Source: Chlorobium sp.
GTDB taxonomy: Bacteria > Bacteroidota > Chlorobiia > Chlorobiales > Chlorobiaceae
Reading direction: 5' to 3'
Assembly (NCBI GenBank): GCA_028277485.1
Contig: JANQGE010000082.1
Coordinates: 1 to 23,980, forward strand
Length of the DNA: 23,980 nucleotides
In this document: piece after piece, positions 7,545-13,861 of the stretch
Position numbering within the stretch: position 1 is the stretch's first letter
Layout of the letters: each line of letters starts with the position of its first letter
Position numbers and translations under genes: made by a program
The notes under the pieces: generated by a model
The model's input: the letters and a program-made list of their open reading frames with translations, nothing else
Database searches by the model: none
What the model was told of the DNA's origin: nothing

Positions 7545-9374
7545 TTACCTCTTGACACCAAAAGAGCGTCTTACAACCTTTCGTTCTTTTCGTGCGGCTT
7601 TTTTCTCGGGCCGGGCCTCTCGTGGAGTAGGAGGGTGAACAGATGCAAGATTTATGCGCTTCAAACGTTGTAAGGCCTCCAAGGCGGCAAACCCGTACAC
7701 CATACAGTCCCAAGACTCGTTTCTGGCCCCGGACGGTTTCACCCAGGCTCGAACCGGGCGGCCCCGGCGGTCGTATTTGACAACACGACGCTCGACGGTT
7801 AACTGCTGGAAAAACTCCGGTGATAAATCGGCCGCAAACCTTATCCGCCCAGGTCCCTCCACGACCGCCAGACGAGCTCGAAGCAAATCTTTTACCGTAT
7901 CAACACCGACACGCCAGACCTTATGACCGCGATATTTCCGGCTTCTGCTGGCCCGGTCCGGCCAAATAGGTTTCGGACCATCGATACCTTTGACCGCATA
8001 AACATTCCGCCCGATCCGTGCTGTGCAGAAAATGTACGCCTCGTTCGTGTGGTGACCACCGGAGTCAACGCAGGCTGCCCGGATTTTCAAAAAACCTCCG
8101 GTTTCGGTCTGCCGCTCTTCGAGCAGCCAATCATCAAGCGTCTGCCATACCTGGTGAAATGCAGGATTGCCCTCGAACACTCGCCGGGCAGCAACCAGGC
8201 ACTGTCCGTTCTGAACCCATCCTTGAAGCACGGCTTCGAGACGATCGTCCTGTACGTCAACCCCGGCAGTGAGAAGAACGGTTTCGGCCGGCAGCATGAG
8301 TTCCCGCCAGCTTTCCCGGCGAGATTTCAACACATCAGCAGCCAGCAATTCACCGTCTTTGTCCTCCCATGGCATCCCCATGGAGGTGTTCCACCAGGTT
8401 TTTTCACGTTCAGGTTTTCCCTTTGCTTTCAGGTAGTCATCAACAACATCCGCCCATTTTTTCCACGGACTATAAAGCTCGTTAATATGAAACCCGGCAA
8501 TCCCTCTGAATTCCGCAGTCGCAACCCATTCACCAGCTTTCACCATTGCCGGTTTTTCGGACTCTTTGATCAGTACACCGCATTTTTCACAGGTATAGGC
8601 AGCTGTCTCAGGTTTCCCGTCTTCATAGACGACACGTTCCCATTCAAGCGTCTGTTTGTGACCGCAGTGAGGGCAAGGCACATAATACTTTCGTTGGTCG
8701 GATTCGGCATAAGCCGCTTCGATGCGGCTCATGTCTTTGATGGTCGGGGTTGAAAACAGCCCAACTTTACGATTCCAGAAATTGTTCGTGCGTTTTTTCG
8801 ACAGCGTTACCGGGTCGCCTTCCGTGCCGGCGCTTTCCGGGTAGCGGTCCACCTCGTCGTTTAAGTTGATCCGTATTGGTCTGGATGCAAGGCTTGCTGC
8901 CGAGTTTGCACCGGCAAGCGTCCAATGACCGCCTGGAAACTGTTTGTGCAGCAGAGTGTTTCCGCTGTCTCGCGCTTTCGGGTCTCCGACGACTTCCAGT
9001 AAGGCGGGGGTATCTCGCACCATAGGAGCAATGCGATCTTTCGAAAATGCTTCTGCCATGTCAAGCGTCGGCTGCACGACAAGCATCGGAGACGGGTCCT
9101 GATCAGCGAAATATCCCATCACATTGAGAACAATCTCCGACTTACCTACCTGCGCCGAACTCATCATTACGACCGTGTGCACATCCGGGTCGTTGAATGC
9201 ATCCATGATATCGCGCTGGTACGGAGCCCGGTCGGTACTCCACCTTCCCGGCTCTGCAGAGGCCTCCGGTGACAACCGTCGATACTCATCAGCCCACTCG
9301 GAAACCTTCAGGTCTTTGGGCGGCGCCCACATGCTGACCACCTGCCGTAAAACCTCAGTCACCGCAAGGGACAC
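7545..9374 (-). CDS. Terminase large subunit, lambda gpA family
   Basis: This packaging motor and nuclease of about 609 residues belongs to the gpA/GpA-like terminase family. It has a Walker A-like SSAQVGKS at about residues 72-79, a Walker B-like INLNDEVDRYP region near 155-165, a CPHCG...CEKCG zinc-binding pair, and a GVDVQDDRLE segment opening the nuclease domain. The C-terminus is strongly basic. It cuts concatemeric DNA and translocates it through the portal. I choose GTG at 9372-9374, preceded by AAGGAGG at five bases. A TTG at 9392 would add six residues. The start lies inside the 3' end of the small-subunit gene, so the two are probably coupled. Confidence 0.93.
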   Translation of the reverse strand: MSLAVTEVLRQVVSMWAPPKDLKVSEWADEYRRLSPEASAEPGRWSTDRAPYQRDIMDAFNDPDVHTVVMMSSAQVGKSEIVLNVMGYFADQDPSPMLVVQPTLDMAEAFSKDRIAPMVRDTPALLEVVGDPKARDSGNTLLHKQFPGGHWTLAGANSAASLASRPIRINLNDEVDRYPESAGTEGDPVTLSKKRTNNFWNRKVGLFSTPTIKDMSRIEAAYAESDQRKYYVPCPHCGHKQTLEWERVVYEDGKPETAAYTCEKCGVLIKESEKPAMVKAGEWVATAEFRGIAGFHINELYSPWKKWADVVDDYLKAKGKPEREKTWWNTSMGMPWEDKDGELLAADVLKSRRESWRELMLPAETVLLTAGVDVQDDRLEAVLQGWVQNGQCLVAARRVFEGNPAFHQVWQTLDDWLLEERQTETGGFLKIRAACVDSGGHHTNEAYIFCTARIGRNVYAVKGIDGPKPIWPDRASRSRKYRGHKVWRVGVDTVKDLLRARLAVVEGPGRIRFAADLSPEFFQQLTVERRVVKYDRRGRPVRAWVKPSGARNESWDCMVYGFAALEALQRLKRINLASVHPPTPREARPEKKAARKERKVVRRSFGVKR

Positions 9375-9837
9375 CGTCACCTCCTTCTGCAAGTTCTTTC
9401 AATGCCTCATAAATGATGGATTGTGCTTCTTTTTCAAGCTCTCCGGCCGATTTTTCAGAGCATGAGGAGGCCAAGCGAGAAGGCAGTGCAAGCAACTTTG
9501 CGCGGGCAGATGCCACAATATCAGCCCATGCTTGCCGAATTTCTCGAGATGGTATCAATTCCCGGCGTTTGCGCTGTGCTTCCATTTCCGCGCTGTTTGC
9601 CTGATGAAACGTGAAACGGGCTCGTTCAGCGTCGTAATCGTACACAGTGCCATCTTCAGAGACTCCAAGACCTCGCCTAAAATCATCAAGCATCCATTTT
9701 CCAAAAGCGTCACAAGGGTATTTTCCGGCTTCGTTTTTCGGCGGGGGGTTATCTTCTTGGTCTCGTTGCCTAATCCGACGAGCTGTAACCCCAAGAAGGG
9801 CAGAAGCTTGTGATTGAGTCAGAGGTTGAGCTTTCAT
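9355..9837 (-). CDS. Terminase small subunit, Nu1-like
   Basis: This 160-residue protein has an N-terminal winged-helix-like DNA-binding segment (LTQSQASALLGVTARRIRQRDQEDNPPPK) and a C-terminal helical region (MEAQRKRRELIPSREIRQAWADIVASARAKLLALPSRLA, seen in two helices). This is the Nu1/gpNu1 arrangement. The small subunit recognises the packaging site and recruits the large subunit, whose gene overlaps its 3' end. The ATG at 9835-9837 follows the Mor-like regulator by 23 bases, so a packaging (cos) site is not evident directly upstream and may lie elsewhere. Confidence 0.85.
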   Translation of the reverse strand: MKAQPLTQSQASALLGVTARRIRQRDQEDNPPPKNEAGKYPCDAFGKWMLDDFRRGLGVSEDGTVYDYDAERARFTFHQANSAEMEAQRKRRELIPSREIRQAWADIVASARAKLLALPSRLASSCSEKSAGELEKEAQSIIYEALKELAEGGDGVPCGD

Positions 9838-9860
9838 GTTACGTACATTCGCTGCAAAGT

Positions 9861-10319
9861 TTACTTACCATGGTAGGAAGCCGGGGCGGTTCTGTCGCTA
9901 ACGCTTTTTCGCGAGTGAGGGCACCCGCGTCCCGCTTTGACCGCAGGGTCCCCAGCGATTTTGAGACGCTTTTGCTTCGATCGCACCAAGACTCTATGCT
10001 TACCTACAATCTGCTTCACCCGCTCCTTCGACACCCCGAGAACATGTGCTGCTTCCCGCATACTCAACCCCTTCGACACCAGAGTTACGGCATCAACCTC
10101 GAGCTTAATGTGTTTTAAGTTGAGCTTCGGCACTGTGATTGTCTGCGACCCGTATATACTCTCGAGCTTCTCAAAGGCTTCTATCCCTATCACCTTGCAG
10201 ATGAGGTGGTGGGGATCTACCTTGCCGGGAATGTAAAGCGTCCTACCTCCCCAGGCCGCGATGATTCGCAGGGCCGCATCGAATCCGATGTCTTTGACGA
10301 GTTGTTTCGCGCTTTGCAT
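9861..10319 (-). CDS. Mor/C-type transcription activator-like HTH protein
   Basis: The 152-residue product has two visible parts. The first (about residues 1-45) ends in WGGRTLYIPGKV, the beta-strand signature of the Mor/C activator family of Mu-like phages. A helix-turn-helix then follows (SMREAAHVLGVSKERVKQIVGKHRV, about residues 90-115), and the tail is basic and probably disordered. Mor and C turn on middle and late phage promoters. The gene lies directly upstream of the terminase genes, the right place for a late-gene switch. AAGGA about nine bases before the ATG supports the start. The target promoter was not identified. Confidence 0.7.
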   Translation of the reverse strand: MQSAKQLVKDIGFDAALRIIAAWGGRTLYIPGKVDPHHLICKVIGIEAFEKLESIYGSQTITVPKLNLKHIKLEVDAVTLVSKGLSMREAAHVLGVSKERVKQIVGKHRVLVRSKQKRLKIAGDPAVKAGRGCPHSRKSVSDRTAPASYHGK

Positions 10320-10363
10320 TGTAATGCTTTCCTTGTCGTTTCAGGGTTGTAATTACGCCTGGC

Positions 10364-10777
10364 TCAAAACGGCAAATCATCCTTTGCGGGCATCACAGCA
10401 GCAGTTGTGTTTGTCGCAGGTGCAGGTGAACTTGATAACTGCTCATCAGCCTTACCCAGCATTTGCACACTATTAGCAACGATCTCTGTACTGTACTGCT
10501 TGCATCCTTCCTTTTCCCATGAACGAGTCTGCAATTTTCCCTCGATATATACCTGTCGGCCTTTTTTCAGGTACTGGTTGCAGATTTCAGCCAGCTTTCC
10601 CCAGGCTACGATACGGTGCCATTCGGTTCTTTCTTGCAGGTTGCCACTACTGTCTTTGAAGCTTTCGTTGGTTGCGACGGAAAAATTAACAACGGACAGC
10701 CCTGAAGCGGTTACCCGCATTTCAGGGTCACTGCCGAGGTGTCCTATGAGCATTGCTTTATTGAGTCCTTTTGACAT
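10364..10777 (-). CDS. ssb: Single-stranded DNA-binding protein (SSB)
   Basis: This 137-residue bacterial-type SSB opens MSKGLNKAMLIGHLGSDPEMR and has an OB fold to about residue 107 (WHRIVAWGKLAEICNQYLKKG, VYIEGKLQTRSW). A Ser/Pro/Ala/Thr linker follows, and the acidic tip AKDDLPF is the docking peptide for partner proteins. It coats single strands during phage replication and recombination and would be a natural partner of the Sak4-like ATPase and exonuclease encoded upstream. The start has AAAAGGAG seven bases upstream, inside the last codons of the nuclease gene. Confidence 0.97.
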   Translation of the reverse strand: MSKGLNKAMLIGHLGSDPEMRVTASGLSVVNFSVATNESFKDSSGNLQERTEWHRIVAWGKLAEICNQYLKKGRQVYIEGKLQTRSWEKEGCKQYSTEIVANSVQMLGKADEQLSSSPAPATNTTAAVMPAKDDLPF

Positions 10778-11117
10778 GATTTTCTCCTTTTACGATGTTG
10801 TTGATGACGTCCTTGAAACTCTCCAAACTTCTGCAAATCACGTACCGGAACCCGTGCTTTTCCACTGTTCTTTGCCACGTAACCTGATCACTGCTCTGTC
10901 TCCCCGTCTCGTCTTTCATCTCGATAAAAAACGCTGTCTTGTTCCAGTAAAGAGAGAAATCAGCCCTTCCCGCTTGCAAACCCTTCGACTTATTGAGCGC
11001 CCCATCGATCCTGTTTTTTGAGTTTCCGAGGTTGTAACACAAAAGGCCCCGGTATTGCGGAAACGAGTTATGAAACCACACATAGCAATCCTGATGTATT
11101 CGCCCTTCACTTTTCAT
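10758..11117 (-). CDS. VRR-NUC-type nuclease
   Basis: This protein of about 119 residues resembles phage-type VRR-NUC nucleases of the PD-(D/E)XK superfamily. The signature is GRADFSLYWNKTAFFIEMKDE, whose Asp, Glu and Lys form the catalytic D...ExK set, followed by QSSDQVTWQRTVEKHGFRYVICRS, the QxxW helix and final strand of the fold. Small single-domain VRR-NUC proteins act on branched DNA such as Holliday junctions. I prefer ATG at 11115-11117; TTG at 11130-11132 is an alternative overlapping the methyltransferase stop. It sits between the methyltransferase and SSB genes and overlaps SSB by 20 bases. Confidence 0.82.
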   Translation of the reverse strand: MKSEGRIHQDCYVWFHNSFPQYRGLLCYNLGNSKNRIDGALNKSKGLQAGRADFSLYWNKTAFFIEMKDETGRQSSDQVTWQRTVEKHGFRYVICRSLESFKDVINNIVKGENHVKRTQ

Positions 11118-11124
11118 ATTAAAC

Positions 11125-11778
11125 TCATCCAAACTGCATCACTTCCTGCCTCAAATTCTGTACTGCGATCTCACAGAACTCTGGTGCTATCTCGATACCA
11201 ATAGACCGCCTACCCAACTCCTTTGCTGCTCTGAGCGTTTGCCCCGACCCAACAAAAGGATCAAGAACTATATCATCCGGTTCCGTCCAGTTTGCAATAA
11301 GCCATTTCACATGTTCATACTTGCGAGGACAGGGGTGATCGTTTTCTCGCCCTTTCGGAAACACTGAAACACATTCGCCAGGGATACATCTTTTTCCATA
11401 TTTGGCGTCTGGAGGCACACCATAAAGGAATGCCACATCGCCTGTATGCAACACCCGGCCCTTGTACCCTGGAACAGCAAACTTCATCCAGACATACCGA
11501 AAAAATGGCATGTTCACAGGAGCAAGAAGTTTTGGGTCTGAATCACATCCTATCTGAACTGCCAGCCGGACCGGTCCGATCTTCTCAATCTCCGCATAGA
11601 CTTCACGAAACAGATGAAACGGATCGATCTCGGCAAACTCAGCAACCCGATTGTTCGGCCAGACAGGATCAGTAATCACTGTGACCTTTTCTCCTGGCAA
11701 GACCAATTCAGGTATAACTTTCCTGCTATCCCCACAAATAAGAGCCACCATACTGTCATCGATAACCCGCAACATCAT
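11125..11778 (-). CDS. DNA methyltransferase (N4/N6 amino type)
   Basis: This site-specific DNA methyltransferase has about 217 residues. The SAM-binding part is at the C-terminal end (DDIVLDPFVGSGQTLRAAKELGRRSIGIEI, the FxGxG motif I region). The catalytic motif IV is near the N-terminus as TDPVWPN, a variant of DPPY with Trp in the aromatic slot. This motif order (IV before I) is the beta type. I see no cognate restriction enzyme, so it most likely protects phage DNA or modifies it for regulation. The start at ATG 11776-11778 overlaps the helicase stop in TGATG. Confidence 0.82.
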   Translation of the reverse strand: MMLRVIDDSMVALICGDSRKVIPELVLPGEKVTVITDPVWPNNRVAEFAEIDPFHLFREVYAEIEKIGPVRLAVQIGCDSDPKLLAPVNMPFFRYVWMKFAVPGYKGRVLHTGDVAFLYGVPPDAKYGKRCIPGECVSVFPKGRENDHPCPRKYEHVKWLIANWTEPDDIVLDPFVGSGQTLRAAKELGRRSIGIEIAPEFCEIAVQNLRQEVMQFG

Positions 11779-13388
11779 CAACCAGCCACCTCCCTTGCCG
11801 TATGCATCTGCCATGCATAGGGATTTTCATCATTTTCGCTATACCGTTTCTGTGCACCCTCATACGAAGCATTCTGCCTTTCAGATCCCGGTCCGTACCA
11901 TTCTTGCCACCCGGCTTCGATGCCGAGATACCGGTTGCCGTTTTTCATTGCCCACCCGCGCTTGTACTTCTTCAGCTTCTCGTACTCCTTGAAATCCTCC
12001 ATCGTTTTCAGCCGGTGCATGACAAAACCGACTTTCCATCCTCTGGCCTCACGCAACATTTCGAGTCCCTCGATATTTGCCGTACCGGCGAAGCGCAACG
12101 CCTCCGAGGGGCTCATCTCCTTCAAAGTGATCACTATCTTTTCGGACTCCTCCTGCTCCCTCTCCCACCCGCAGAACACGCACTTCCTGGCCCGTGCAGC
12201 AAGCAACGCCTTGCACTCCGGACACGTCGCCATGCCCATTTCGCCAACGCTTTTACGGGCTTTTGGGGGTTTGACGATATCGAGCGTCCACTGTCTTTGA
12301 TTGCGCCAGAAACCGTGACGCTGCACATTCTGACCGAAATCCAGCAGAATAAAATGATCTTTCCCCGTGTAAGGACGGCTTCCCCGGCCACACATCTGCA
12401 AGTACAGCGGTAAACTCATCGTCGCCCGGTAAAGAATCACGCACTCGATCGACGAGCAATCATACCCTGTCGTCAGGATCCCGCAATTGCAGAGCACGTC
12501 ATACATCCCGGCCTCGAAATCCCTGAGCATCCGTCTTCTGTCCCGGTCGGAAGTATCGGCGTCCAGATGAGCCGCCCGGTACCCCGCGCCGGCAAACTCT
12601 TCGGCCAGCTGTCTCGAGTTATCCACCGTGGCACAAAACGCCAGCGTCTTCCTCCCTTCCGCAAAAACCTTCCAGTTTTCGACGACCCCGTCAAACAGCT
12701 TCCGGTTCGCATACACCTTTCCCAGGTCCTTGTCGTTGAACTCACCTGCAGTTATCCTGACAGCGGAAAGATCGACCGCCACGCCATAGGCTTTTTCCGG
12801 ACACAGATACCCCTGCTCGATCAGATCGATGATTTCAGGCCCGCAAACCATCCCGTCATAATCCTCATTCAGCGGCCGCATTCTCCCGGTCCTGTAAGGC
12901 GTCGCCGTCGCGCCAATGACAAGCTGCCGCTCCTCGAGGCTTTCGAACAACCGCGTAAACGTCTGCTTGTGAGCCTCGTCAATGATGATCATGTCAAAAC
13001 TTCTGACAAACATAGCGTAGCCGGACCGCTTGAGTCTCCGTTTCAACGTCTCGACCATGGCGATGATGACCGGCGCCCTCTCGATCCGTCTTGTGTTCGC
13101 GGTCAGCTCACGGTACCCCACACCGATTCTCGCCAGGGAATTACCCCCTTGCTGATGCAGCTCCTTGCGGTCCGTCACGATCATCACCCTTCCGCTACGT
13201 TCAACAACCCGGCGCGTGATGTCCGTGAAAATGGCGGTCTTTCCACCCCCGGTCGGCAAAACCATCACCAGCCGCTTTTTGCCCTGGGCGAACCGGGCCC
13301 GCAGGGAATCGATCATTTCCTGTTGATAGGGGCGGAGTAGGATAGGCTTCGTTCCTACTACCGAGCTAACTTGTTTATTTATATTCAT
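11778..13388 (-). CDS. SF2 DEAH-type helicase with C-terminal zinc ribbon
   Basis: The product is about 536 residues. The first RecA domain carries PTGGGKT (45-51), DEAH (137-140) and GATATP. The second ends in QMCGRGSR (331-338), the helicase motif VI. A CPECK...CVFCGW zinc ribbon follows at about 389-407, then a charged C-terminal region unlike the core. The layout fits the phage DEAD/DEAH helicases of the UvsW/SSL2-like group, which remodel replication and recombination intermediates. I start it at ATG 13386-13388 with AAGG five bases upstream. A GTG at 13424 would add twelve unlikely residues. A long repeat-rich noncoding stretch lies upstream. Confidence 0.92.
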   Translation of the reverse strand: MNINKQVSSVVGTKPILLRPYQQEMIDSLRARFAQGKKRLVMVLPTGGGKTAIFTDITRRVVERSGRVMIVTDRKELHQQGGNSLARIGVGYRELTANTRRIERAPVIIAMVETLKRRLKRSGYAMFVRSFDMIIIDEAHKQTFTRLFESLEERQLVIGATATPYRTGRMRPLNEDYDGMVCGPEIIDLIEQGYLCPEKAYGVAVDLSAVRITAGEFNDKDLGKVYANRKLFDGVVENWKVFAEGRKTLAFCATVDNSRQLAEEFAGAGYRAAHLDADTSDRDRRRMLRDFEAGMYDVLCNCGILTTGYDCSSIECVILYRATMSLPLYLQMCGRGSRPYTGKDHFILLDFGQNVQRHGFWRNQRQWTLDIVKPPKARKSVGEMGMATCPECKALLAARARKCVFCGWEREQEESEKIVITLKEMSPSEALRFAGTANIEGLEMLREARGWKVGFVMHRLKTMEDFKEYEKLKKYKRGWAMKNGNRYLGIEAGWQEWYGPGSERQNASYEGAQKRYSENDENPYAWQMHTAREVAG

Positions 13389-13400
13389 TTGCGCCTTATT

Positions 13401-13614
13401 GGTAGTAGGGTAGCAGGAAAACACCCTGTTTTCAAACTTTTTCCTATACAGAATTTTTATTTGCGTATACCCACTTGTTTTTTCCCACAGACTCTTTTTG
13501 CTTACTTTTATCCTACTACCCTACTACCAGAGAGATAAATAGAATGAATAGAACGGTTTACATGGTAGTAGCTTGGTAGTAGGTTCGTATTTTGTAGTAG
13601 GATATATCCTACTA
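13401..13614. repeat. GTAGTAGG iteron-like repeats with inverted copies and a 20-bp palindrome
   Basis: GGTAGTAGGGTAGCAGG at 13401-13417 is the inverted copy, with one mismatch, of CCTACTACCCTACTACC at 13512-13528. Direct GGTAGTAG copies follow at 13564-13571 and 13575-13583. Next comes TAGTAGGATATATCCTACTA at 13595-13614, a perfect 20-base palindrome. The unit occurs at least seven times in about 215 bases and in both orientations. The pattern suggests binding sites of a replication initiator or regulator. The protein that would bind them is not known. Confidence 0.85.
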
Positions 13615-13700
13615 TTTCGGGCCTATACCGCCTCCCCCGATAGTGATGACGTATTTTCCTCAGTCCCAAAATCCCCATAACTCACTATATTTTAATGACT

Positions 13701-13859
13701 TAGCTAAGTTCTTGCATTAAAAGGCGATAGCTGTAAATCATTACACAACAATAACTTGAGGGTTAAAAAAAACTTTAAAAACGTATAGCTAAATTGTTGC
13801 ATTAAAAGCTGATAGCTGCAATTCGCCACACCCCAATAACTTGAGGGTTAAAAAACGTA
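13701..13859. repeat. Two direct copies of a ~75-base unit, 85-base period
   Basis: Copy 1 starts at 13701 (TAGCTAAGTTCTTGCATTAA) and copy 2 at 13786 (TAGCTAAATTGTTGCATTAA). Shared blocks occur in the same order: TAGCTAA, TTGCATTAAAA, GATAGCTG, then CAATAACTTGAGGGTTAAAA and AAAACGTA. The inner part between GATAGCTG and AATAACTT has diverged. Copy 2 ends three bases before the stop codon of the primase-helicase gene. The unit is too long and too few for a CRISPR array. It may belong to an origin or a control element. Confidence 0.85.
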
Positions 13860-13861
13860 TC

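Larger units (their letters stand above)
13389..13861. other. Repeat-rich noncoding region, candidate replication origin
   Basis: These 473 bases between the primase-helicase and helicase genes hold no convincing gene on either strand. They are AT-rich, unlike the GC-rich genes on both sides. They contain two separate repeat families: GTAGTAGG-type short repeats with palindromes (13401-13614) and two long direct copies (13701-13859). Iteron-like repeats, an AT-rich stretch and flanking replication genes together are what a phage origin looks like. A regulatory region for the helicase operon is an alternative. The origin role is inference. Confidence 0.55.

Noticed and set aside
7478..7561. 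N-terminal extension of the gpW-like protein with a hydrophobic segment
   Set aside because: The longer frame would add GFFLLLFLCYG, out of place in a connector protein. A well-spaced AGAGG supports the downstream GTG start, so this is leader sequence.
7923..8753. Open frame of 276 codons on the plus strand
   Set aside because: Antisense to the terminase large subunit, with no domain, ribosome binding site or operon context.
12567..13340. Open frame of 257 codons on the plus strand
   Set aside because: Antisense to the core motifs of the SF2 helicase; a shadow frame.
13701..13859. CRISPR array
   Set aside because: There are only two copies, the conserved part is spread over about 75 bases, and there are no regular spacers or cas genes.
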